From: DATFVA01 sp963774455
GTDB lineage: Bacteria > Bacteroidota > Ignavibacteria > Ignavibacteriales > Ignavibacteriaceae
Reading direction: 5' to 3'
Length of the DNA: 64,000 bases
NCBI GenBank assembly: GCA_963774455.1
Contig: CAVZFD010000004.1
Coordinates: 620,001-684,000, forward strand
A program made the translations under genes and the position numbers. Positions within the stretch are counted from its first letter, which is position 1; every line of letters begins with the position of its first letter. This document shows, one piece after another, positions 44,166 to 52,531 of this stretch. The notes below the pieces were generated by a model. That model was not told the origin of the DNA and searched no databases. It worked only from the letters and a program-made list of their open reading frames with translations.

Positions 44166-45125
44166 CTACTTCCGTTCACCTTTCAGAAAATCATTAAGAA
44201 TTTGGGAGAATTTTTCCTGTTCTTCAACATATGGATTATGTCCGCTCTTCTCAAACATTACAAAGTCAGCCTTCGGAGCGTACATTTTATATTTAATCGC
44301 GAACCTTGGAGCTGAAATCCTGTCATATCTTCCTGCTGTTATAAGTATGGGCATATCCAGATTCTTCAGATCTCTTCTAAAATCCAGTTTGCCAATATCA
44401 CCCCCTATAATAAAATCACCGTCAACACCGACAATCTGGTAATAAACATCCGTATTCCAGCTTAAGGAATCGCTGCGCATCTTCAATGAGTTCTCAGGAT
44501 TATACCAGTATAAAAGTCCAGAAGGAATTTTGTATGCCTTTATATGTTCAGGTGAACTCGAAAGATATCCCTCTTCGCGTATTTTCATCAGTGCATCCCA
44601 TTTTTCAGGACACTGAGTCTTCATCACATAATTTGAATTATTATCATTTTCCTGCCACATTTCTGCATCATAGAAAGTATCTGCCAATATTAGTTTATCT
44701 ACTGAAGAAGGGTGCTGAATGGCATATGCCTGTGCGACCATTCCCCCATAGGAATGACCAAGTACGCTCCATTTTTCAAATCCCAGAGCCTTACGCAGCC
44801 CTTCAAGATCATCAACATCACGCTGGAATGAATACTCTTCTTTATTTTTTGCTGTTGATGATTTACCCCTGCCGAAAGCATCGAAATATATAACCTTATG
44901 ATTTTTGGCAAGTTCATCAAACCAGGGTGTAAAGTAAAGATGGGAATTTCCCGGACCACCGGGTATTAAAACAATCGGATCGCCTTCCCCTTTAATCTGG
45001 TACCATATCTTTTCCCCGTTTACAGAAGCATAATTATCTTTTTCCTGAGCAAGGCTTATAGTTTGAGTAATGAATAGTATTATTATAAAAAGAATAACTT
45101 CAGATAATAGATTGAAAGATTTCAT
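44166..45125 (-). CDS. Exported proline-iminopeptidase-like alpha/beta hydrolase (S33)
   Basis: 319 residues with a Sec signal peptide (MKSFNLLSEVILFIIILFIT to about 26). Alpha/beta hydrolase with the oxyanion motif LIPGGPGNSH, nucleophile elbow GHSYGGMVA, acid Asp in AGRYDRISAP and His in KSGHNPYVEE. The cap region and GGPG motif place it in the proline iminopeptidase / S33 group, although other hydrolase activities are possible. A signal peptide is unusual for cytosolic S33 enzymes, so it likely acts in the periplasm. It converges on the hydroxyproline dehydratase gene, 28 bases from its stop. An iminopeptidase could feed proline or hydroxyproline to that enzyme; this link is inference. Confidence 0.8.
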   Translation of the reverse strand: MKSFNLLSEVILFIIILFITQTISLAQEKDNYASVNGEKIWYQIKGEGDPIVLIPGGPGNSHLYFTPWFDELAKNHKVIYFDAFGRGKSSTAKNKEEYSFQRDVDDLEGLRKALGFEKWSVLGHSYGGMVAQAYAIQHPSSVDKLILADTFYDAEMWQENDNNSNYVMKTQCPEKWDALMKIREEGYLSSSPEHIKAYKIPSGLLYWYNPENSLKMRSDSLSWNTDVYYQIVGVDGDFIIGGDIGKLDFRRDLKNLDMPILITAGRYDRISAPRFAIKYKMYAPKADFVMFEKSGHNPYVEEQEKFSQILNDFLKGERK

Positions 45126-45150
45126 AAATCACCTTTGAGTACCTGGAAAA

Positions 45151-46290
45151 TTACTTGAGAAGGATCATCTTTTTGACATCTGAATAGCTGCCTGTTTGTA
45201 TCCTGTAAAAATAAATTCCGCTGGACAATGACTTCCCACCAAATTCTACCCTATAAGTTCCAGCCGGTTTATATTCATCCATAAGAGTGGCTATTTCGCT
45301 GCCTGCTGCATCATATATTTTTACAACCTGCTGTCCATCGAGTGGGGAAAACCAGCTGATAGTAGTCGCGGGATTAAATGGGTTCGGGTAATTCTGATAT
45401 ACCTTAAAATCAGTTACGGCATCAACTCTACCGTCAGATATACCTGTGGGGGAACCTCCGGCATTTATCCATTCAGTATAAATCACGCAGGCGATCCTGT
45501 ATGATGCTTTTTGAAATAGTCCGATTGTAAAATCTCCGGCTATCTCCCAGAATTTATTATAGTAAGTAGTACTATTATGATTGCCTGCATAAGCTTCGGC
45601 GACTGAGTCAGCATACAAAACCGAATCAACATATTGATAATTATCATATATCATATTAAATACAAAGTCAGGAACATTCTCAATATACTGAAGGCTGTCG
45701 CCGTCATAGGTTATCTGGCTCTGAAAGGTTTCTATCAAATCAGATTCATAGCGTGAATGGACGCCGTTCTGACCCGTATACTGTCCGTTATAATTTCTGG
45801 TAATGTGCAGCGGCATATGAGAATCAGCAATATAATGACCAAGATCTGCAGAAAGGAGCATAGCCTTATGCATATCATTCTGTTCAAAAGCTGATTCAAT
45901 AGAATCTGCTGTATTGATAATAGCCCAAGGAAGAATGCCCTGATCCATAACAAATGAATAACCATGGAGTGCAGCAAGTGAGTCAAAGTCCTGTGAAATA
46001 ATTCCGTTGGCTACGAACTCCGGATAGTTATCAATATCGATGTAGTGCTTCGGGGCTTCATCCGGATCCCAGGATTTCCTTGCATCAGCATCTGAAGCAT
46101 GGGCGGCAAGAGAATCGGCCCAGGTATCAAAAAATTCCATTTCGGGAAAAGTCGAGAGGATTGTATTATAGTTTATTATATGATGTCCGACGTATCCCCA
46201 ACCCAGGAAAAGTAATGAAGATGTAGCAATTACAGTGAGAAGCGTTCCTGCCCTTAAGGACCTCTTGATATTTCCAAAATTCCGCAGCAT
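45151..46290 (-). CDS. Zn-dependent phospholipase C / S1-P1 nuclease-like protein with T9SS domain
   Basis: 379 residues. The signal peptide ends before W31, whose free amino group can bind zinc, as in P1 nuclease and phospholipase C. Ligand motifs in order: W31-GYVG-H36, HASDAD, KHYIDID, LGHYIADSHMPLH (H, D+4, H+6) and GVHSRYE (H, E+4). The final Glu matches Bacillus cereus phospholipase C (E146); in P1 nuclease it is Asp. The W-to-H spacing of 5 is the P1 pattern. The T9SS domain begins near residue 300 (VYQNYPNPFNPAT ... SGIYFYRIQ ... VKKMILLK). Substrate (nucleic acid or phospholipid) is open. It lies 25 bases upstream of the iminopeptidase on the same strand. Confidence 0.85.
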   Translation of the reverse strand: MLRNFGNIKRSLRAGTLLTVIATSSLLFLGWGYVGHHIINYNTILSTFPEMEFFDTWADSLAAHASDADARKSWDPDEAPKHYIDIDNYPEFVANGIISQDFDSLAALHGYSFVMDQGILPWAIINTADSIESAFEQNDMHKAMLLSADLGHYIADSHMPLHITRNYNGQYTGQNGVHSRYESDLIETFQSQITYDGDSLQYIENVPDFVFNMIYDNYQYVDSVLYADSVAEAYAGNHNSTTYYNKFWEIAGDFTIGLFQKASYRIACVIYTEWINAGGSPTGISDGRVDAVTDFKVYQNYPNPFNPATTISWFSPLDGQQVVKIYDAAGSEIATLMDEYKPAGTYRVEFGGKSLSSGIYFYRIQTGSYSDVKKMILLK

Positions 46291-46424
46291 CAGTATTCCT
46301 TATTTATATGTGAGAACCTATAATCAAAGTTACTAACACCGGCGGACTTCATCAATAATAATAATTAACCAGTCTTTTTATGTTACGGGTATAAAAAAAA
46401 GAGCGATACTATTTCAAAAGAGAA

Positions 46425-47576
46425 TCATTTTATGTAAATGCGGGGTACTCTGGTATTGATATTGGTTAAGATCTCATAGGGAATAGTGCCTGCCCAGTCG
46501 GCAAGGTCTTCACAGGTAATACTATTTCTTTCATTAGAGCCTATTAAAATAACTTCATCGCCATGGTAAGCAGTTCCAGCTTCAATATTAACAATAACCT
46601 GATCCATTGAGATAGTACCTACCACGGGATATTTATTATCCCTGATTATTACCTGGGCTTTTCCGCTCATGCTCCTGAAATAGCCGTCACCATAACCCAC
46701 CGGTACCGTTACTGCTCTGACATTATGGTCTGTCTGCCAGGTTAATCCGTAGCCGACCGGGTGACCAGGGGTGATAACTTTAAAGTAAACCACAAGCGAT
46801 TTCCAGGAAAGTACTGGTTTTACAGGTATCGTTTTCTTAATCACTTTCGAAGGGTAAACCCCATATAGAAGGATACCGGGACGAACCATGTCAAGTCTTG
46901 CATCAGGAAACTGAAGAATTGCCCCTGAATTTGAAATGTGCCTGATCGGAGGGGGGATAGAATTTTTTTCGAAAAAACTCAGTACTTCCAAGAATCTCTC
47001 AAACTGAAGTTTTGTATGGCTCAGATCAGGAGAATCTGAATTAGAAAAATGTGAAAAGATGCCTTCCACTATTATGTGATCACATTTATAGGCCGCTGCC
47101 AGAAATCTCTCCGCATTGTAATAATGTACTCCAAGACGCTCCATACCTGTATCTATCTTGAGATGTACTTTAGCTTTCTTTTTTAACTGATCAGCAGTTT
47201 CCTCGATCTGTCGGATCTTATCAATCGAAGCAGCAGTTATAGTTAATTCATTTTTTATAAAAAGCGGAATTTGATTCTCCCATATGCCGCCCAATACAAG
47301 GATGGGGGTCTGTATACCGTACTCCCTTAATAAAATTCCTTCTTCAACAACCGCAACTCCCAGGTAATCCACGCCCAGCTCCTGGTAAAACTGAGCAATC
47401 CTCACCAGACCATGCCCATATGCGTTTGCCTTCAGGATAGGCATAATTTTTAAAGGTCCGACGTGCTTTTTAATACTTTGGTAATTTTCTTTAAGCAACT
47501 CCAGGTTAACTTCTACGCGTGTAGGACGTACTATTTCATCAACACTGATAGTAGGGTGATTACTGAGATTGTTCAT
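46425..47576 (-). CDS. alr: Alanine racemase
   Basis: 383 residues, fold type III PLP enzyme making D-alanine for peptidoglycan. The Schiff-base lysine is K49 in ILKANAYGHG; other motifs are IDTGMERLG, SHFSNSDSPD, RHISNSGAILQFP, RPGILLYGVYPS, the second catalytic Tyr in PVGYGLTW, VPVGYGDGY and GTISMDQ. A 16-residue N-terminal extension is present. Separated by ~135 bases from the phospholipase-like gene. Confidence 0.95.
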   Translation of the reverse strand: MNNLSNHPTISVDEIVRPTRVEVNLELLKENYQSIKKHVGPLKIMPILKANAYGHGLVRIAQFYQELGVDYLGVAVVEEGILLREYGIQTPILVLGGIWENQIPLFIKNELTITAASIDKIRQIEETADQLKKKAKVHLKIDTGMERLGVHYYNAERFLAAAYKCDHIIVEGIFSHFSNSDSPDLSHTKLQFERFLEVLSFFEKNSIPPPIRHISNSGAILQFPDARLDMVRPGILLYGVYPSKVIKKTIPVKPVLSWKSLVVYFKVITPGHPVGYGLTWQTDHNVRAVTVPVGYGDGYFRSMSGKAQVIIRDNKYPVVGTISMDQVIVNIEAGTAYHGDEVILIGSNERNSITCEDLADWAGTIPYEILTNINTRVPRIYIK

Positions 47577-48261
47577 ATCAAGACTGGTTGAGCTGTAATT
47601 ATTTAATGAGTAATTCTACGTATGGAATCTATAGAAATTTTACCGGCGCTCCAATAATGTGAAAAAAAATTCCTGACACTTGCAGGTCAAACATCCCTAT
47701 GAAAATCTATTCTCAAGTCCTGGTCGGAACTACTTGATCTTACGGCAAAAGGTGAATTCTCCGAAAAACTTACAATTATGCCTCCCGCACATTTAGACCA
47801 GTGTGCGGGTTAGTCCTTTTCCTACCTTAGGTATGCAGCAAAAATAAAATGTCGGTTATTATGTTATTTTAATCCGGCTAGGATTTATAAATCATGAGAT
47901 CACTTAAATACCATCCCGGTGCCTACCCTCATCTTTATTACAATAATACTCAGTGTATTGACGTGGCTGTTTTAATAAATCAGTTTCTCAGTTAGCAGAC
48001 AGGTGAATAACTTTTTCAGGTTCCGCCGTTATCATTTGAGATAAAAAGTAGATGGTTATTGGAAACAGCATACCCTGTATTTTTGGTAAAATAAATATTA
48101 TACAAGTGAACCGTCTGTACTTGCGTTCTTCCAGAAGCTATTATTGATTCAAGGGCGGGGAGGTACTGGCTTGAAGATCTGCAAATGTAAATTCTTATAA
48201 TATCACGGGTTAATCTAAAATATTTTTTTATTTTGTATAATAAAAATATGTTTGCCTGAGG
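47577..48261. other. 685-base spacer with a hairpin and a gene remnant
   Basis: No intact gene. CCCGCACA (47784-47791) and TGTGCGGG (47802-47809) form a perfect 8-bp stem with a 10-base loop and a modest T-run after it. Minus-strand bases 48016-48150 are a decayed YCF48/BNR fragment (separate entry). TATGTTTG at 48247-48254, 8 bases before the next ATG, could be a -7 element giving a very short or leaderless transcript. Elsewhere I see nothing interpretable. Confidence 0.6.
48016..48150 (-). pseudogene. Remnant of a secreted YCF48/BNR-type propeller protein
   Basis: On the minus strand, 44 residues read SIIASGRTQVQTVHLYNIYF followed by TKNTGYAVSNNHLLFISNDN and GGT, then TGA. The pattern IYFTxxNTGYAVxxNxxLxxSxDGGTxW is the blade signature of YCF48-like and related secreted propellers. 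The codon after GGT is TGA where TGG (Trp) is expected, so one G-to-A change ended it. Nothing upstream or downstream continues the protein. A minus-strand frame 48016-48342 covers it, but its first half has no such similarity. Confidence 0.65.
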
Positions 48262-49230
48262 ATGAAAAATATAGTAGTAACATTTAAAGCAGATGAGAAA
48301 CAGCGGAATCTCATTAATTCTGAAATAGAAAGTAATGTTCACGTAAAATTCCTGGAGGACATTACGGAAGACAAAGTGCCGGGTGTGCTGAATGATGCAG
48401 AGGTATTATTTGCCTGGAACCCGCTGCGGGAACTCGGTAAGATTGGTCCCGATTCATTTCACAAACTCAAATTCGTGCAGGTACTCTCTGCAGGATATGA
48501 TCACGTTGATTTTGATATGTTTCCCACCGACTGCACAGTAGCAAGTAATAAAGGTGCATATGCAGAACCAATGGCCGAACATATTCTTGCGATGATCCTT
48601 GCCCTGGCAAAGCGATTATTTGTTAATCATAATAAGATGGCCCGCGGCGAATTCAACCAGGGGGAACGTAATATCTCGATAAGACATTCGGTTATCGGCA
48701 TCCTGGGTTATGGAGGTATAGGCAAAGCTGCATCCCGGCTCATCCGTCCCTTCGGATCAAAAATATATGCTGTTAACTCATCAGGTAAAACCGAAGAGGA
48801 TGTTGAATTTATAGGAACGCTGAAAGACCTCGATTATATTCTTGAGAAAAGCGATATATTACTTATATCACTACCGCTGCTTAAAGAAACAGATAACCTG
48901 ATCAGCAAGCGGGAATTGGAGAAGATGAAGCCAAACGCTATTCTCATAAATGTGGCGAGGGCGCAGATAATAAATGAGGAAGCGCTTTATACTCATCTTA
49001 AAACACATCCCGACTTCTACGCAGGGATAGATACATGGTGGGTTGAGCCATTTTCGGAAGGGGAGTTCAGGGTGAATTATCCTTTCTTTGATCTTCCTAA
49101 TATCCTGGGTTCACCCCATAATTCTCCCATAGTACCACGTGCTTTGGCTGAAGGAATGAGGAGGGCAGTTGAGAATATAAATCTCTACCTGCAAGGTAGG
49201 GAACCCAAGCACTTAGTTGAGGCTGGCTGA
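48262..49230 (+). CDS. D-2-hydroxyacid dehydrogenase (NAD-binding)
   Basis: 322 residues. Catalytic and lid motifs: FVQVLSAGYDHVD, NKGAYAEPMAEHILAMILALAKRL, nucleotide-binding GILGYGGIGKAASRL, the Arg of NVARAQIINEEAL, the Asp/Glu region YAGIDTWWVEPF and the terminal His of SPHNSPIVP. The family includes lactate, phosphoglycerate and glyoxylate/hydroxypyruvate reductases. The IDTWWVEP segment in place of LDVFEPEP is unusual, so the substrate is uncertain. It is a lone plus-strand gene with GAGG before the ATG. Confidence 0.88.
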   Translation: MKNIVVTFKADEKQRNLINSEIESNVHVKFLEDITEDKVPGVLNDAEVLFAWNPLRELGKIGPDSFHKLKFVQVLSAGYDHVDFDMFPTDCTVASNKGAYAEPMAEHILAMILALAKRLFVNHNKMARGEFNQGERNISIRHSVIGILGYGGIGKAASRLIRPFGSKIYAVNSSGKTEEDVEFIGTLKDLDYILEKSDILLISLPLLKETDNLISKRELEKMKPNAILINVARAQIINEEALYTHLKTHPDFYAGIDTWWVEPFSEGEFRVNYPFFDLPNILGSPHNSPIVPRALAEGMRRAVENINLYLQGREPKHLVEAG

Positions 49231-49257
49231 TAAATTAGTTGTTAAAATATTCAACAA

Positions 49258-49409
49258 GTATGACAAAATGGCAGACTACGTTTTTATATAGGTTTTACAT
49301 GCCTTTTACATGCCTTGCATAGGCCTTGTGAACTCAAAATGAGACACGCCAAAACAGCTAAAAACGCAATTTTTGGGCTGTTGAAAAAATCTATAGTATG
49401 ACAAAAATG
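49258..49409. repeat. Dispersed noncoding repeat, copy B
   Basis: Reverse-complement counterpart of 38805-38966. Blocks are: left GTATGACAAAATGGCAGA (49258-49275), centre 49305-49347 ending in GTGAACTCAAAATGAGACAC, and right CTGTTGAAAAAATC plus TATAGTATGACAAAAATG (49378-49409). It contains a local 11-bp tandem duplication, TTTTACATGCC (49293-49303 and 49304-49314). It lies in the convergent gap between the hydroxyacid dehydrogenase and kbl. Confidence 0.8.
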
Positions 49410-49457
49410 GTAACCTCAACGAAGTCCTGAGAAGCCGCGTTAAGCGGGGTCAGTCTC

Positions 49458-50648
49458 TCAAATCCCGAACTCTTCTTTTGCCTCTTTAAATTTTGATATC
49501 GCGAAGTCGAGGTCTTCTTTCGTATGAGCCGCGGAAATCTGAACTCTAATCCGCGCTGTTCCTTTCGGTACCACCGGGAAAAAGAAACCGATTACGTAAA
49601 CACCTTTCTCAAGCATACTTGCCGCCATCTTCTGTGCAAGCACTGCGTCACCCAGCATAATAGGAACGATGGGGTGAGTACCTGGTTTTATATTCAGTCC
49701 TGCTTTCGATATTCCCTCACGGAAATACCTGGTATTCTCCTCAAGCTTATCTCTTAAATGAGTATTTGCACTAAGCATATCAAGTACTTTTATTGAGGCT
49801 GCAACAATTGAAGGTGCAACGGTATTTGAGAACAGGTAAGGACGGCTTCTTTGTCTAAGCAGACCAACAATCTCTTTCCTTGCACTTGTATATCCGCCGC
49901 TTGCTCCGCCGAGAGCTTTGCCGAGAGTTCCTGTTATGATGTCAACTCTTCCCATTACACCATTATATTCATGTGTGCCTTTACCGTGCTTGCCCATAAA
50001 TCCAACCGCGTGTGAATCATCTACCATTACCATCGCTTCATATTTATCAGCCAGATCGCAGATCCCTTTCAGGTTGGCAATAGTTCCGTCCATTGAGAAT
50101 ACGCCGTCAGTTGCTATAAGTATGTTCCTTATCTTAGCCTCGCGCGCCTCCTTCAATCTCGCCTCAAGATCATTCATGTCATTATTCTTGTAGCGGTAGC
50201 GCTGTGCCTTACATAATCTTACACCGTCGATGATGCTTGCATGATTCAGTTCATCGCTTATAACAGCATCTTCTTCTGAAAGGATGGTTTCAAACAATCC
50301 TCCGTTTGCATCGAAGCAGGATGTATATAGGATGGTATCTTCCGTTTCGAGGAACTGGGAGATTTTGTGTTCAAGCTCTTTATGGATTTCCTGGGTGCCG
50401 CAGATGAAGCGTACCGACGATAAACCGTAGCCCCACTTATCTAAGCTTTCTTTTGCAGCCTGGATTAGAGTAGGATTGTTTGCTAATCCCAGGTAATTGT
50501 TCGCGCACATATTCAGAACCTGCTTGCCGCCTTTAACTTCGATAGTGGCTTTCTGGGGACTAGTGATTACGCGTTCTTTCTTATATAATCCTTCTTGCTC
50601 TATTCCATTAAGAATATTCTGGTAATATTGTCTTGTACTATCAGTCAT
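49458..50648 (-). CDS. kbl: Glycine C-acetyltransferase (2-amino-3-ketobutyrate CoA ligase)
   Basis: 396 residues, fold type I PLP enzyme of the alpha-oxoamine synthase family. Motifs: NNYLGLANNPTL, GYGLSSVRFICGTQEIHKEL, SDELNHASIIDG, VMVDDSHAVGFMGKHGKGT, and the PLP lysine in GTLGKALGGASGGY. It cleaves 2-amino-3-ketobutyrate with CoA to glycine and acetyl-CoA. It is 28 bases downstream of tdh, which makes the substrate. Together they degrade threonine. Confidence 0.96.
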   Translation of the reverse strand: MTDSTRQYYQNILNGIEQEGLYKKERVITSPQKATIEVKGGKQVLNMCANNYLGLANNPTLIQAAKESLDKWGYGLSSVRFICGTQEIHKELEHKISQFLETEDTILYTSCFDANGGLFETILSEEDAVISDELNHASIIDGVRLCKAQRYRYKNNDMNDLEARLKEAREAKIRNILIATDGVFSMDGTIANLKGICDLADKYEAMVMVDDSHAVGFMGKHGKGTHEYNGVMGRVDIITGTLGKALGGASGGYTSARKEIVGLLRQRSRPYLFSNTVAPSIVAASIKVLDMLSANTHLRDKLEENTRYFREGISKAGLNIKPGTHPIVPIMLGDAVLAQKMAASMLEKGVYVIGFFFPVVPKGTARIRVQISAAHTKEDLDFAISKFKEAKEEFGI

Positions 50649-50676
50649 TTGAATTCCCTCCGTTTTTGATGGAATA

Positions 50677-51717
50677 TTATTCCATCCAGTTCAAAATTAT
50701 TTTTCCTGAATTTCCTGATCTCATTATTTCAAATCCTTGTTCAAAATCTTTGTATGAAAAATGATGAGTAATAACGGGAGAAATATCGAGTCCGCTCTGA
50801 ACCATCGCCTGCATCTTGTACCATGTCTCAAACATCTCTCTTCCGTATATTCCCTTAAGATGAAGTCCGTTAAAAATTATCTTCTCCCAGTTTACTCCCG
50901 TGTTCGCAGGCAGCAGACCGAGCAGGGCGATCTTTCCACCGTGGAACATAACGTCTATCATATCATTTAATGCGCGGGGACTACCAGACATTTCGAGTCC
51001 TACATCAAAACCTTCCTTCATTCCCAGTTCATTAACTACATCTGACAGCTTTTCCTTAGAAACATCGACGGCGCGCGTTACCCCGACCTTCTTTGCAAGG
51101 TCAAGGCGATAAGGATTAAGATCTGTTATTACTACATTTCTTGCACCAGCGTGTTTTGCAATCGCTGACGCCATTATACCGATAGGACCCGCACCTGTTA
51201 TAAGCACATCCTCGCCGAGCAGGTCGAATGAAAGGGCGGTATGAGTTGCATTCCCGAACGGATCGAAGATTGAGAATAAATCTTCCGGGATCCCAGGGTC
51301 GCAGTGCCAGACGTTGGTAACAGGAATTGAGAGGAAATCGGCAAAGCAGCCGGGACGGTTAACGCCAACGCCTCTGGTATTAGGACAAAGGTGTCTTCTT
51401 CCCGCACGGCAGTTGCGGCAGTGTCCGCAAACAATATGACCCTCTCCGCTCACCAGTTCACCGATCTTAACATCCTGCACATTTGACCCCATTTCAACAA
51501 TCTCACCTACGTACTCGTGTCCCGTTACCATCGGGACAGGAATCGTTTTCTGAGCCCATTCATCCCAGTTGTATATGTGAATATCAGTACCGCAAATTGA
51601 AGTTTTGTGGATTTTAATCAGAACGTCGTTAACACCTACTTCAGGAACAGGCACCTCATCCATCCAGATGCCCGGTTTAGCATATTTTTTAACAAGAGCT
51701 TTCATTTTTTGAGGCAT
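50677..51717 (-). CDS. tdh: L-threonine 3-dehydrogenase
   Basis: 346 residues (an internal ATG at residue 5, MKALVKKYAKPG, is an equally good start). Medium-chain Zn alcohol dehydrogenase: catalytic zinc ligands in SICGTDIHIYNWDEWA and GHEYVGEIVEMG, the structural zinc set CGHCRNCRAGRRHLC, the Tdh hallmark FDPFGNATHTALSF, and the Rossmann segment LITGAGPIGIMASAIAK. It oxidises threonine to 2-amino-3-ketobutyrate with NAD. It is the first gene of the tdh-kbl unit. Confidence 0.96.
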   Translation of the reverse strand: MPQKMKALVKKYAKPGIWMDEVPVPEVGVNDVLIKIHKTSICGTDIHIYNWDEWAQKTIPVPMVTGHEYVGEIVEMGSNVQDVKIGELVSGEGHIVCGHCRNCRAGRRHLCPNTRGVGVNRPGCFADFLSIPVTNVWHCDPGIPEDLFSIFDPFGNATHTALSFDLLGEDVLITGAGPIGIMASAIAKHAGARNVVITDLNPYRLDLAKKVGVTRAVDVSKEKLSDVVNELGMKEGFDVGLEMSGSPRALNDMIDVMFHGGKIALLGLLPANTGVNWEKIIFNGLHLKGIYGREMFETWYKMQAMVQSGLDISPVITHHFSYKDFEQGFEIMRSGNSGKIILNWME

Positions 51718-51965
51718 AAAAAATTCCTTCGCAAGTCATTACTGTGTTGATGTAAAAGTTAATAATTTAAAATAAATTTTCAGATTTTGTGACATTAAAA
51801 TTAGATATAAGCGGGACAAAGGACAAGGATGGGATCGAAGTTTGAAAATTGTCGATTGAAAAATGAAGATTGAAAAATTGAAGTCAAAATGAGAGGAATT
51901 GGGAAAAGACAGAGTGATGCTGCCGGGACAGTATCACTCTTTAAAATAGTAGAAATAAGGACGTT

Positions 51966-52379
51966 TCAGATGATAGAATAAAGGGCAAAGTCGGAGTTCA
52001 TTAGAAGTCCCGGGGAACTTTTATGAATACTCATCTTCTCTTCAAACCACTTTTTCTCAATGCCGTTCGTTTCGGCAGTTGTTCTCAGCCAGTTAATTTC
52101 ATTTTCAGTTACTCTGTTATCTGAAAAGGCCAATCTCAGGCCGTCATCAACAAAAGACTCTGCAATTTTCTTCTCCGAGAACTTTATAGGTTCATCTGTT
52201 ATATATTTATTGTTGAGCAGACTTTTTATGACATCTTCATAAAAATCACTTGCAAAACCCAGTCGTATAGATATATCTTTTAATATTTTCTTTTCAGATT
52301 CTGCTAACTGATTATCCTTCCTGGCAGTAATTAATAAACCTTTTAAGTAGTTACTCTTATCAATAATTGGTATTTCCAT
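51966..52379 (-). CDS. TerB-like helical protein
   Basis: 137 residues. It has two repeated acidic helical motifs, ARKDNQLAESEKKILKDI and AFSDNRVTENEINWLRTTA, each with the D-x-x-[LV]-[ATS]-E-x-E pattern of TerB/DjlA-like domains (tellurite-resistance family). The metal-binding acidic residues are present in both. No signal peptide. The function of such single-domain TerB proteins is not established. It is monocistronic, 248 bases from tdh. Confidence 0.6.
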   Translation of the reverse strand: MEIPIIDKSNYLKGLLITARKDNQLAESEKKILKDISIRLGFASDFYEDVIKSLLNNKYITDEPIKFSEKKIAESFVDDGLRLAFSDNRVTENEINWLRTTAETNGIEKKWFEEKMSIHKSSPGLLMNSDFALYSII

Positions 52380-52475
52380 TAAATTCCCTGAATTACTTTT
52401 CTAAAGTTAAACTAATAAAAAAAAGAACTCATACAAATTCATAAATTTATCATTCATAAATCTAATGGTTTCAAA

Positions 52476-52508
52476 CATAAAAAACCCCGCAAAAAGATTG
52501 CGGGGTCG
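52476..52508 (-). terminator. Terminator of the Omp28/PKD protein gene
   Basis: On the minus strand, ACCCCGCAA (52506-52498) pairs with TTGCGGGGT (52492-52484) around a short loop, followed by TTTTTTATG. Textbook intrinsic terminator, about 24 bases after the minus-strand stop. Confidence 0.9.
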
Positions 52509-52531
52509 TACTCACAAAAAAGCTGCAAAAA

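Noticed and set aside
48016..48342. Minus-strand 108-codon frame as an intact gene
   Set aside because: Only the last 44 codons resemble a protein family and they break at a nonsense codon; the first half overlaps the start of the hydroxyacid dehydrogenase on the other strand. Kept only as a remnant.
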